NCBI RefSeq assembly: GCF_964199755.1
Contig: NC_133910.1
Location: forward strand, 4,796,501 to 4,860,500
Direction of reading: 5' to 3'
Source of the DNA: Larus michahellis
Taxonomy: Eukaryota > Chordata > Aves > Charadriiformes > Laridae
DNA length: 64,000 nt
The position numbers were made by a program, and so were the translations under genes. The notes beneath the pieces were generated by a model. That model saw nothing but the letters and a program-made list of their open reading frames with translations, was not told where the DNA came from and ran no database searches. Below, piece by piece: positions 35,060 through 47,100 of this stretch; position 1 is the first letter of the stretch, and each line of letters opens with the position of its first letter.

Positions 35060-35430
35060 TTAAAACAGTATAGATTAAGGCTGGATTATCCAATGTTAAC
35101 TTTATGCAAAGTCAAACGCTAACATAGGATTTTTGTAAGAGTTTATCAGTGTGCATTTTTGGATTAACAGTTAATTAAAAAAATCCCTCTGATGCTCTTA
35201 TTTATTCAAGTAGATTGTGGGCAGGAGGTGAGATTCAAAAATAACCTCTCCATAATTCCATGTTGAATTCCTGATTACAGATTGCCAGCATGAGTTCATC
35301 GGTTAAATATAAATGAAAAATAACTTAATCTTTTAAATTCTCTAAAGATCTATATTGCTAATGGTAGACATTGCAGAGTGGAAGGAAAATCATTAACTGT
35401 CTACATTCACAAATTAAAATTATGTTTTTC
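35060..35430. promoter_or_regulatory. Possible conserved non-coding element (AT-rich, repeat-free)
   Basis: This AT-rich stretch has a high density of homeodomain-like sites ('aacagttaattaaaa', 'ggattaac', 'ctccataattcc') and an octamer-like 'tatgcaaag'. It has no simple repeats and no long open frame. Such texture is typical of deeply conserved vertebrate enhancers near developmental genes. This is pattern recognition only, as conservation cannot be seen in one sequence. Confidence 0.22.
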
Positions 35431-38400
35431 CAGCCCTAACAAAGGCTGAAAGAAATGCTGGGCTGTGTATTTTTTCATTCGCTGTCCACTGTGAGCACGT
35501 TTCCCTCGTTGGAAGGGGACAGGGTCCTGGTCAGCACCGCGCCCATAGCTTCCAGCAATTCCAGATAACTGATTTCATCTCATGGGGCCAGGAACCAAAA
35601 CTGTACAAGAGATCCTGGCATTCAAATTCAATCCTCAATTCCCTTCATGCTCAAAAAGGCAGGAATGCTCAGTTTTGGTTTTGACATCTCTCTCTTCAAA
35701 TGGTGTCTAGTTTATTGTTTGGCTCTTTGGCCACCTTTTCCTTTCCAGAATTTTCTCTTATTACTATAGCATCGTTACTCATCTACTTTGTGGACAATGC
35801 ATTAGGACAAACATCATGAAAACATCTCTGTTCTTCGGTGTATTTACTAAAAAGGCTGAAAGTTAATGCTTTCTCCACACAGGAGACAATTTATGTGTAT
35901 CTGGAACAGCCTTGGCTTCCTTTGGCTGTAAAGTACAATATCCTTCCCTGGCCTGAACACCGTGTCTTGCATATGGCTCTAAACTGCTAAGGACGACTAT
36001 TGTATGTTCTGGAAGGCCACAGGCGTTTGTTGGCATTCCCAGGAATTATCACCAAGGCAGATGCATACTGGGGAAGAACCAAAGGCCACTTCAGGTAATG
36101 ATGACGACTTTACTTGATACAAATTTAGTCTCAAGCCCAGAAACCTTTCTGAACCCACTAGAGGTGATAATGTCACAAAGCTGAAAACATATTTGAAGCT
36201 GCACATTGTAAGTTTTCCCACCCTGTTAAAGTTGTTGGCAGAAGTTCCTCTGCGATCAACAGGAGCATGAACAAGCCCTGTCAGGAGGGCTGCCACCTTC
36301 TCAGGAGGACTCATTGAAAGACAAACAATAAAGAAAACAAGGAATTAGTGTGTGATTCACCCTCTGAGCTCCCCAAAGTCATCCAGGCCTGAATCACTGC
36401 ATGTGCAGAGGCAGATTAATTGGAAAGCATTTATTAATGATTTAAGAATAGTCTGACCCTTGGCTACGTGCTCATCCCCAGGAAGTTTCTCATACCACTG
36501 ATTCCGTCAAGCCAATTCCAACATGTGACATTACACAGAGGTACTTGCTGGCTTACACAGGGGGAAATAATGCAGAAAAATACACTAGTCAGAGGGAACG
36601 AAAATGCGAAGAGCATAAATTTACGCCGTCACTTTGAGCCTGAGCCTGTTTTTAAATCCTCACATGCCTTCTCTCCGTATCGTTTAAGAGCACTTTGGCT
36701 AAGCCTTGGAGCTTTCTTGAGGATCAATCTCGAGCAAGGTCCATGCTTTAGTATATCCCATGTACCCATTCACGTGAGTGCAGTCAAACACGTTATGTTC
36801 CAGCCTACCAGTAGCTATCTCCCAGCATGGTCATCTCTTTTTTTAGATTCCTCTCTCCCCGTCAGAAACCCAGGCCATTGGGCAACTGGGAGTGGGAATG
36901 TGCTGCAAATAGAAGCAGAGCATCCTCTGTACGTTTCATATGGGCAACTGCACTCAATAGGATGACTGACATCTTTTGAAACTGGGATATGTTGGGGCTG
37001 AGCATTGTGGACCAACCTTAAGTTGCATTTGCGAGGATATTTTTTTTTTCCAAATGGTAGTTTGGATGCGTCTAAAATCTCATGGTGACCCGGAGAGTTT
37101 CTGAGATTGTAGATAAATATGGTGAAAGTACCACAACAGTAAGCGAGCTGGAGATTTTCATCATAATTAGGTAGAACCAGCTGGCAGGTTTGGACACCGT
37201 AACAGGTCTCTTCAAGGACTCAGATGACACCTATCTTTTGGTCTTTAACACAAATCCCAGTATCCTACCTCCTTAGTCGATCTCCCCAGCAATTATTAGT
37301 GGTGGCAATCCGCAGGGGTCTGATTTTAGTTCTAATAGTCTCCCAATACATTCAGTTTCTTTTCAAAGCTTTTTGTTTTGAAATGCTGAAATGAATCAGA
37401 GATCCTCTATACAGTATTAAAGATGTTAAAAAAGAGTGGACTAGGGGCATTTCCTTTTCTAGTGAATCTCTCAAGACACCTGGACATGTTAATGCCTTGG
37501 ACAGTTAGAGTTGTAAGATGATTTTTGAGATCTTGGCCACTAGCTCAAAGGATAACTGGCTTGCTTTGTACGATAGATTTCCCTTTTTCGTGCTATATAG
37601 AAAGAACTTGCCTTATGATTCTTTGTTGTCTTGTAGCAGGATTGCAGACTCTGGCTTAATTTTCTGTGGTGCATCTTTCAGCAAGAGTAATATATGTTGG
37701 AAAATTGAGGATGTAATTTTATCCCATTATGGAGTCACACAGCTACATAAAAGGCAGCATTGTTCCAGTTATAAGATTGGTCTGTGGCAGACAATTTTGT
37801 ATTCACTAAGGTATCTTCACAGCGCCATGAAATGCCAGCAGATAACTGCTCCTTCAGCTCATGCTCTGGTTGGTATAAATGATTACGCAGAAACAACACT
37901 GCATCAGCCTCAGACGTGTTTCCAGTTATCTGCTCAGAAATGCGTGTGCATTAAATCTGTCCTCTGGAGCACACTGACCGCTCCTTTTCTTCTGGGACAG
38001 GTGCTGGAACCATACATAAACTTCCTCGTAGACAGGAACTTTGCATCTTCTTAACTAGCTGTAATTATCTTGAGTATATTATCACTGTGAACAGTTGAAA
38101 TAAAATATGCTAGTCCATCTTGCACGACTGTGTCCCTTGGCTTTCAAATTAGTTCATCCCTCTTCCCCTATGAAGAGTAGCCTTATTGCAAAAGAATAGA
38201 TTACGTCCAGTACGAATGCTGTAGCAGGTCAGCAGCAATGAGTGCAGCATCCCTTGGTACGCTTCACAGTTGGCAAAGAAAGAGTTAAATCTAAATATAA
38301 ACCCCATTGCCCCGCTTTCTGCTTTCTGTCCTTACCACTTTTTGAATGGTCAAGGGTAGGTGGAGATACATTTCTTTTTTCTTATTGTTATTGTTGCATT

Positions 38401-38990
38401 AAAACTTTAGAGAGGAAAGGATTTACAGGGCGAGCAAAGCTTCGCTTGGAAGCTGGTTCAAAGCAGTTCTAAGAATTGCTTCCAAGCTTTTAAAAAAATA
38501 TTACCTCTTTTCTTCTGATTGATGAAGAAAAAGACAAAACGTTCCCTATCACACAACAATCACTCTCAAACGCCGTTTCCGTTACTGCGCTTTGTATAAC
38601 TGGCCACTCTCCCATTTCCATCTCCTCCACTTGGCACATATTCTCTGGCTTTCCAGTGCCTAGGGGACTGCGTTATCACGATCAAGTGAGGAGGAAATTA
38701 CAAAAATGGCATCCTGTAATATTTCATGCAGGAATCAAATGCTGCTTTACCATGAAGTCATTGTTTTCAGTCTATAAAATCCAGTGCACTTCAGAAGTTA
38801 ATTTCAGTTACTGGATACAATTTTTAGACTGGCAAATAGAGGTACATGAGCTGAAGTGGATCTAATCCTGTTTTGAAGAGAACTCCATGTTTATGGGTCA
38901 TGGCTGTCAGAAATTCACACGCCTCCAGAGACATAGGGCCTTTCCTTCACTCTAAGCAGTGACAGACCTTGTCAGGATTTGGTTTCTCAG

Positions 38991-39059
38991 TCCCTGTGTT
39001 GCCATGGATCTGGACCCAGCAATGTGCAGTAAGAGAGCCGACAGTAATCCCTGCTTGAG
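38991..39059 (+). other. Weak candidate exon, 69 nt
   Basis: 'ggatttggtttctcag' ends at 38990 as an acceptor, and a donor 'gtaagg' begins at 39060. One of three frames is open through the block (PCVAMDLDPAMCSKRADS). The other two contain stops. It matches no protein I know, and a chance splice-like pair is at least as likely. Confidence 0.12.
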
Positions 39060-41276
39060 GTAAGGTGTCTTTGGAATTTTAATTCAATCCTGTTGTTCAT
39101 TGAACAGGGAAGTTCCCACTTGCCACTAGGCTGAAGGATAGTAACCAGATGTCTGCGCCCTGGATCTCCACAACCAAAGGAACAAGGCGGTGAGGGCACC
39201 AATTAATTCCTGCCGGGATCTCCAGACAGATTGATCTGCATAGCACATCCAGAGTGAGTACAGTGAGCACAGAGCAGAGATCTCCCCTTGCACAAACGCC
39301 GTGGTCGATCTCACTAGGCACCACAGGCATTTCTCCAGGATTTCCAGATACTCGCAGGCTGGTCTGAGCTGCTGCCCTGCCTGAGCTGTGAGTTATGGAG
39401 AAATCCTGGAAAGCCAGCCAGTGCCATTGTGCCTGGAAAAATGTTGGGGCAGAGAAAGGACGTGTATCTGGGCTTTCTCAGACACAGGGTAACCTTCCAG
39501 CTGCTGTATTTAAGCCACACATTCAAAGTTCTCTGTCTAGATCTGTCCAAATTTTTCATTCTCTATAAATAGGCAGTGCTGGCTTCCCTCGGACAGTCTG
39601 GCCGGACTGCTTTCTCAATGAGGACAATTAATTCTGAGGGCAATCACATTTGCTGATATGCCTGATGAGTCTGTCAGTAATTGATGCTGGCACTAGGATC
39701 GGTTGCATGTCTATTAAGAAAAAGCACTGAGTTCATTTCCTCCAGGCACAGAGCCAGACCTAATGACAGACGGAAGTGCAGATGCTCTCAAGCGACGCCA
39801 GGCCAGAGTCCCAGCAGCCACGTTCCTTCAGATCCGTCCTCAATTCACGATTGTTTGCAGGGAAAGGCTCATTCAGCACCCTGTGCTCTGTGCCAGTTGT
39901 TAGATGAACTCTAGCTGCCAAGCTTTACCTAGGAACCTAGAGACAAAAGGACAGGTGATGTGTTTTAATTCTCTGCTGAGTAACATGGAAGAACAGATTT
40001 TTCAACAGAGGTTCAAGCCTAGGCCAAGCAGTCAGACCCCAGGAGCTCCCATTTCTAACACTTCTTGGGTGGTGTCTGAATTCATCTGAAATCTGACTTT
40101 GAAACTACCAAGAGGCCCAAATGACAAAGAAGCTTTTTGGAAATCTCGTGTCTCTTTGTATATCAAACTTGAAGTCTGCAGCCTAGCCCTTTCTGATAAA
40201 CTCGGTGGTGGCTTTATTTGGGGTTGGACTCACTGTGGGTTTGGGAGAGGATTTGAAGGGCTGTTACCCTCTGCTGTCCATTTTGCTTCTTTCTTATGGG
40301 ATAATGGAAGAGAGAATCCCTCTTCCCCAGCCACGCTGGGAGCTGGCCCTACCTTTCTTCAAAAGTAACCCTATGATTGAAATAATATTCTACTTTTGTG
40401 AAAACACAATTTGCTCTCAAAGCTCCACTGGGATGATGGAAGCTGCTCCTCTTTGCATGGCTTGAGAGACTGAGCCTAAGATTTTTGTCAATAGATTTCA
40501 GAATGGATGGCTAAAGTCATCTCATCTGATCTGAAATCTGTGTCCTTTTATTGTCTATTTTGACATTTTATTGTAGTTCAGAGGGCATTTACCTTCAGAT
40601 AGATCTAAGTGCATAAAGCACTGTCAAGAGGGGAAGAAGTCAATATGGAATAACTCCTGTAATTGGTTCTATGCCTCAAGGAAACTATTATTATTAAAAA
40701 TCTCTCCAAAACTATACATTTGAGGTCCTTCCTATACTGTTGGTATTAAATCAAACATTTAGAAGTTGAAATCAGAAGGTCTGGCCCACATTCAAAGCTG
40801 CAGGGAAGTGTTGCAGAGCAAAGCTGAAGACTGTGTGAATTCAGAGAGGCAACCTGCAGTGACATATTCTGTACTGCAGTGCTGACACCAGTCTAGCCTC
40901 TAGTTTAATTTAGAGTTGCCCAAGTCTTTTTTCTGTCTTTACCTTATTACCTAGGCTCTCAGGACGATTCTCAGAAGTCTTGAAGTTACACATCAGACCT
41001 GCATGGATCATTTCGTGTTCTAATTGTCAAATAGTTATTTTGCCAAAAAATGTGTTTCAGTGGTCCCCAAGCAGCTTGTTAATTCAGGCTGGATTCAGAG
41101 ATGAGCTCTGGCTGGAGGACCACCGACACGGCTGGAGTCATGGTGCTTTCTCCTCTGTTTTCCCATACCTCAGTGGCAAGTGTATGTGAATGCAACGGGG
41201 CTATGGAAAACCTGGGTTTGTGTCCCTCTTCTGCCAAAGCAGAGCTCATCTTACAGCTCTCACAAGTCTACCCATT

Positions 41277-41324
41277 AGGTTTATATGGTATTTATATAGT
41301 ATATTATTATATAGTATATTATAC
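41277..41324. repeat. AT-rich tract with 15-bp tandem repeat at CR1 junction
   Basis: 'tatatagtatattat' occurs at 41293-41307 and again, exactly, at 41308-41322, within a longer AT tract. It directly abuts the 5'-truncation point of the downstream CR1. It may be the insertion target or may have arisen by slippage there. Confidence 0.85.
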
Positions 41325-42373
41325 AGCACGGAGGGCCATGCCCAGAGAGTTGTGATTAATGGGGTGAAATCCCCTTGGCGGCTGGTCACCAGTGGTGTCC
41401 CTCAGGGCTCAGTTTTGGGGCCAGTTTTGTTTAATATCTTTATCAATGATCTGGATGAGGGGATCGAATGCACCCTCAGTAAGTTTGCAGATGACACCAA
41501 ACTAGGTGGGAGTGTTGATCTGCTTGTAGGTAGGAAGGCTCTACAGAGGGACCTGGACAGGCTGGATTGATGGGCCAAGGCCAACTGTGTGAGGTTTAAT
41601 ATGGCCAAGTGCCGGGTCCTGCATTTTGGTCACAACAACCCCAAGCAATGCTACAGGCTGGGGGAAGAGCGGCTGGAAAGCTGCCCAGCAGAAAAGGACC
41701 TGAGGGTGCTGGTGGAGCCAGCTTAACATCAGCCAGCAGTGTGCCCAGCTGGCCAAGAAGGCCAACAGCATTCTGGCTCGTATCAGGAATGGCGTGGCCA
41801 GCAGGAGCAGGGAAGTGATGGTGCCTCTGTACTCGGCACTGGTGAGGCCTCACCTCGAGTGCTGTGTTCAGTTCTGGGCCCCTCTGTACAAGGGGGACAT
41901 TGAAGTGCTGGAGCGTGTCCAGAGGAGAGCTACCAGGCTGGTGAGGGGTCTGGAGACCAGGGCATATGAGGAGAGGCTGAGGGAGCTGGGCATGTTTAGC
42001 TTGGAGAAGAGGAGGCTGAGGGGAGACCTCATTGCCCTCTACAACTCCCTGAAAGGAGGGTGTAGAGAGGTGGGTGTTGGCCTCTTCTCCCAGGTAAGTA
42101 AGGACAGGACCAGAGGAAATGGTCTGAAGCTGCGGCAGGGGAGGTTTAGATTAGATATGAGGAAGAATTACTTTACTGAAAGAGTGGTCGGGCACTGGAA
42201 CAGCCTGCCCAGGGAGGGGGTTGAGTCACCATCCCTAGGGGTATTTAAGAAACGTCTAGATGTGGCGCTTGAGGGCATGCTCTAGTGGCAGAGATTGTAG
42301 GTTGTTTGGTTGGACTTGATGGTCTCAAAGGTCCTTTCCAACCATGAAGATTCTGTGATTCTACGATTCTATG
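41325..42373 (+). mobile_element. CR1 LINE, about 1.05 kb, 5'-truncated, with partial reverse transcriptase
   Basis: This is the largest transposable element in the window. It starts inside the ORF2 reverse transcriptase, runs through the ORF2 C-terminus (stop TAG at 42283-42285) and has about 90 bp of 3' UTR including 'ggttggacttgatggtctc' and 'aaggtcctttccaacc'. It ends with three 8-bp tail units (attctgtg, attctacg, attctatg) at 42350-42373. The endonuclease domain, ORF1 and N-terminal half of the reverse transcriptase are missing. Low divergence and long legible coding show it is the youngest CR1 here. It cannot move autonomously, though its 3' end retains the hairpin and tail recognised by CR1 machinery. 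Confidence 0.97.
41340..42285 (+). pseudogene. CR1 ORF2 fragment: reverse transcriptase palm and C-terminus, broken
   Basis: CR1 ORF2 encodes an APE-type endonuclease and reverse transcriptase that copies the element at its target. Here the frame opens just upstream of the SGVPQGS motif (41391-41411). The catalytic FADD motif is intact at 41484-41495. A TGA at 41568-41570 interrupts the frame. Near 41716 a 2-nt deletion, relative to the usual CR1 pattern, puts a TAA at 41724-41726 and moves the rest into the next frame. That frame is open to TAG at 42283-42285 and carries the conserved [22 protein letters not shown] and [12 protein letters not shown] segments. The protein is non-functional: half the domain is absent and two breaks are present. 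Confidence 0.93.
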
Positions 42374-44024
42374 ATTTAGGCGCCATCTCTCTTAATCTGT
42401 TCAGTTTGGGCTAATTCCACCTTCTGTATGCTATCTAGAGAGGAAAGTGGAGAACAAGCCATTGACTACCAATGGAGGTTCTGCCCAGGGGATGGAACAT
42501 GAATTCCCTGTGCTATGTGTTGCTCCTTGCAACATATAGCAGAAGAGGACCCATGGTAGCCTCAGAGTACCCCCAGAGATGCCGTTCCCTCCAGCTCATG
42601 CGCTTTTGTTGGAGCGGTAAGACACAGGAGTACAAAGCCCTCCCAGGGACAGGAGGGAATCTGTGAGCAGCTGGAGGGTTGCCAGGGCTGCTCCCAAGTG
42701 TTTCACATATGCCCTGAAAAGCAGGAGAGGTTTGTCCACAAAGGAGAGCTCTTGAATAGGGGAAGCTATTGTCTGTTTGACACAGTTAACAGAAGCCTGT
42801 TTAATGCTGCCATGACTAACAGTGCGCTCAGGCTGGGATCCTCGGAAGCTGCTCTGGTGAAAGTTGCCCTGCTCTGCAAAAGCATCACACACTGGTTTCA
42901 AGGCATTGTCTTTCAGCAATGTGAAGGATAACACCCTGCCTATTAGCAGATATTTCTTTTGGAATGCCTTGCTTATCTTTTCAAATAGCGTGTTTAAATA
43001 CATTTTCCAACTGGGAGTGATTTCACAGGGTGAGGGGAAGAGTTTTGGGGAGAGGATGAAGATCTCAGGAAAATAAATTCTGTGGCTGCAGGAAGGGCTC
43101 TGCAAAGGGAAGAAGAACAGACTGGGCTGTAGGTTTTATTAACCATGTATTATTTGCAATTATGCACCCCCAAGTGCACATAAAGGCTGTAATAATATTT
43201 CTGAGCGTCTCCAGCTCCACTTCTCTGTTTGATGATGTCACCAGCAGCTTGCAGTGGGTTAGAGGCAAAAGAAAGAGGGAAATCGAATTTTGTTCCTCAT
43301 TTTAGATGATGCAGGAAGCAGGGATGTGAAAAAATGAGTCTTGGCATGGTGCTTTTCTTGAAGACATGTTTGAGGTAACCTGAACTGTACTCCATGTGTT
43401 TCTTATCAGTGGCCTAAAAAAATTGGTTGAATCCATAAAAACCCTGAAACACCAGCACATCTACTCACTCCGGGCGCTAAGGGGAAATTCATTCTGCTGC
43501 GGTGCCAGCAGAGGAGAGATGCTGTCATCCTTCTCTTATTTTTGTTAACTGTCTACCTTGAAAGTTGCTTTCACTAGGAAAGGGCAACAAAGCAAGTGCC
43601 AAGACTTCATCGTAAGCTCACCCTACATTAATGGTTAACACCTGACCCAAGTAGTAATTACCACCCCTGTGTTACTTAGTGTCACATGTGCAGCTGAGGT
43701 ATTTTTGCTTACCTGCACTTTTTTTTTTGGCTTTACATATTCCAAATTTAAGCTTGTCTGGAAGAAATTCTTTTAATCTGCTTTGCCTTCAATGTTGCTG
43801 TGTCAGGAAAGCTTGAGAAACCACTCTGAAGGTTTCTTTCTGAGCAGCACATGCTGTCTTTGCAGGGAAGGGATTCACCCACGAGATGGCATGGCTCTGC
43901 GGAGATGCCAACCTGCCGTGAAGCTCTGGTGCTATGCCGGGTTCCTCTTGCCTACCAGTGACACTCAGAACCTTGAAACAGACCTAGAGTGTCATAAGCT
44001 TTGTGACAGACAAGCACATCACAT
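42374..44024. other. Unique non-coding DNA
   Basis: There is no gene I can support. The minus-strand frame 42596-43105 (169 codons) has no recognisable domain and overlaps plus-strand frames. Chance is the likely explanation. Confidence 0.45.
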
Positions 44025-44110
44025 GGGACAGTGCCTGAACCAAAGAGTTTGCAGCCTAAATAAGCAAAGAGCAGGAGGGGAAGCTGCCCTCAACAAAGGA
44101 AACAGCCTGG
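44025..44110 (-). repeat. Ancient SINE/LINE-like relic
   Basis: 'cagtgcctgaaccaaagagt', 'ttgcagcctaaataagcaaa' and 'gcaggaggggaagctg' follow the order of a common old tetrapod repeat (cagtccctgccccaaagag, cttacagtctaaataagacaa, gggaggggaaactgaggc). It is strongly diverged. The family name is uncertain; it is MIR-like in the part with the gggaaactgaggc box. Orientation is assigned by analogy with MIR. Confidence 0.4.
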
Positions 44111-47100
44111 AAACACTGGTACAGCTGCTCACAGGCTGCATGGCCTCCCTCGCCAGAGCTGTAGCCATATATCATTTGGAAGGTGACTAGAGTAGGTCCC
44201 CTGTAAAACAAAGTGGGGTCCTTCAGTCCAGCACCCAGCTGTATGTGCACAATACATGGATGCTGGCTTTAGTGCTGCGCGTGCTCAGAAACACCTAATT
44301 CCTGCTCTCGCCCTGCAAGGAGATATCGGTATGGCTAAACACTGCTTCCACTAACCGGGATGGGATGAAGGACATTAAAAGCATCTATGCCAGCATGCCG
44401 AGGAAGAACACGATTTTCTCAAAACCATCTTGGTTTTGTTTTCTTTTGATAGGAATCGATTTGACCCACCTGTTAATGAAAAATGCTGTGGCAAAATCAG
44501 TGAAAGGTTGGGAAAATGCTGCTGCCTAAGTCTGTCTCTGACTGTTGTCTCCCAGTGCCTTGCCCTGGAGGATGACAAACGGAATGGCCTGTTATCTGTG
44601 ACTGCAGGAGAACGCTGTTTTCTCTGTCATTGACATTGCTAACCAGTCCCTGGCAATTCTCCCTCTGTCTCACACACTTAGACTTGGACACAGGCTTTCA
44701 CCCCATGAACAAACAGGGCTCTATAGTTCGAGCTTTCCTCAAATTCTTTGCTTTGGGGAAACAAGTGGAAGCCCAGAGCAATGTGAATCGAAAGCTTGCC
44801 ACCTTCCGGACATTGCAGAGTACTGTGTCTTCCACGGAAAAAGTAACTACAAAAAGGGAACTCCAGCCAGCAACTGAAAGTAGATATGCAAGTGCCAGTG
44901 TACATGTACGGACTTGAGGGATAAAAAAGGAAAAGACAGATGGAGAAGGAATGTGAGTTGCATAGTGCAGCACTCTAACCCCAAAGGCAGCCAGAGTGCT
45001 CATTTTTTCCCTTTATGTTTGTGTATGTTGCTGAGCTTGTGAAAATAAGGGATGGTATAACACATGCAAGTATGTGCCAGTATGCCTCCATCCATCCATC
45101 CATCCATCCATCCTACATCTTCTCTTTTCCCAGTCCCACCTGCACATCTTGCCCAGTGCTGGCACCCTGTCCTCTCCCACTACAAACCCCTGCGAGCTGC
45201 AGAGCCCGTACCCCTCTGTGCCACACTCCCCCCGCCCCGATGTGTCCTTTGCCCAAGAGCGTTAAAATGTGCTAATGCCTGAGAGAGACCAAACCCAGGA
45301 CTCCTCTGCTGTAAAACACAGCACAGACACAAACTTATTTTCATTCATAATCCACCAGGGTTTGAATTCAGGGCTCAGGAGATGGGAGGCCATGGAAGTC
45401 ACCCACTGCATCTGTCTGTCAGCCACACGCCACACAGCTGTCAGCCGTGGATTTCATACCTGGGTAAAAATGCACATGCCCTGGTGAGCCTTGACTGAGA
45501 GCTGTGATCTCAATTTTTAATAAATAGATACAGTAAAACCAAATCCCATGGTAATAATACTAGACTCTAACTATGGGGCTTCAATGTGGGACTTAAGCCA
45601 TGGGCACTGCATACTAGAGCTGGAGGAGGCTCTCTGCTGCTCAGAGCTTCTTTTCTCTGAACTAGCCCATAGACATGAACAAATCCTTCTCCTAGTCATG
45701 AATAATATTGCTCATATGATGGGACCCTGCCAGCTTTTTACCTGAAAGCAAAGCAAAACACAAAGTAAAATATTTCCCCTTTTCTTTATTATTTTATCTG
45801 GTTTTTAGATGAGTCCATCATTTGTGATGTGAATCTGAACAGACATTTGTGCAGTCTCAGTACAGCTTTACTGGTGTGACTGGACAACAAGAGCTCTCAA
45901 AATCCCCAGGATCAGCACTGCTCTCCAATCCTACCCTTTCATTGAAATTTCACAACATTCACCAGTAACTCAACTCTCGACACAGCAAAAAGGCCTGCAG
46001 GCAAACAGATTTTGTTTCTGTAGCTATATCAGACACCAGTGACGCACTGTGTACATGCACTAGATGTTTACTGGGGAGCAGAGACACGGCTACCACAGAG
46101 ATGCTACTCTCAGATATACCACATGAAACCCAAGGCCCAAATCAAAAGTCAGTGTATTACTGGAGAGGAAATCATGGCTATTCTTTCTGTGACAGGAGCT
46201 ACGAGTATTGATATGATTCCAAAATAAGCTCAGAGTTACAACCTCCTGCAAGCTACAGAAAGCTTTCAGCTCCTATTGAACACGACAACTGCAATAGATA
46301 GTGATCAGCAAACCAAGGAGGTGGCTGTATTTTTTCAAAAATATTCCTTTAACTTGCTTGCTGGAGTATGTTGAAGCCAGAAATCGCAAAACCCCATGCG
46401 TGGCAAGTCCAGCATCTCTCCCAAATATTGGTACCTAGACATCAATTTAAAAAGCAGGTATAGGCTATCTGTAACAACATCCCTAATGTATTATGATTTC
46501 ATTCCTCTGAACATTACTTACATCACTTACTCCTTCTCTGTTACATGTCCCTGTCATGCCTGATCTGCCTGACACTCCATTCAGGCCACTCAGATCAATT
46601 CAGTTCCCTCTCTGTCACCGGTACAGTAGCAGAAATTGCTTTAGATGTTTGTGTTCGGATCCAGGGACGGTACATTTGTCCTCAAGAGCAACAGGTCAGA
46701 AGGACATTCCACCCTTCTTCTGCTTACAGTGCTGCTGCTTTGCTCTTGACTCTGCACATGCGAGAGCCACGTCTTGGTGTGTGCAGTGCAAACGCCAACC
46801 ACAAATCTGTCTTTGAGAACTGTAAGACAACTTTTATACAGATAGACCTACTTTGGGTCCCTAGGGACACGCCACCCTGCTTCATCTTTGGGGTGCAGAG
46901 AAAGGCTTCAATCTCTCATGTCTTTCTGCAGCCTTCAAGTGCTAACTGAACCTCAGTGCATTCTTTCCTCCTGCTTCTGCCTGTGTGCAGATGTGCTGGT
47001 GTCGGCAAGGTGGCACATCACATAAATCGCCATCACTGCCTCCTCAGCAGGACCGGAATTTCCCACCCCTTCCAGGACAGCTCAGCAGCCGTAGAGATTT

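Larger units (their letters stand above)
33656..41276. other. Long stretch of unique DNA, no gene recognised
   Basis: I see no repeat or gene I can name in about 7.6 kb. Open frames of 165 codons (36468-36965, +) and 178 codons (37518-38054, +) are the longest. They have no signal peptide, domain or flanking gene structure I recognise, and they are within chance for a window of this size. The stretch 35060-35430 is listed separately. Confidence 0.45.

Noticed and set aside
36097..36152. C/D-box snoRNA-like pair ('aatgatga' and 'ctga')
   Set aside because: The flanks do not pair to form the required terminal stem and no D' or guide element is convincing.
36468..36965. 165-codon + strand open frame
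   Set aside because: Same reasons: no domain, no flanking gene structure, length within chance.
37518..38054. 178-codon + strand open frame
   Set aside because: There is no recognisable family, no repeat or splice context, and a length expected by chance about once in a window this size.
42088..42100. Splice donor 'cag/gtaagt'
   Set aside because: It lies inside CR1 ORF2 coding sequence, where this string is close to the normal CR1 sequence. There is no sign of an exon.
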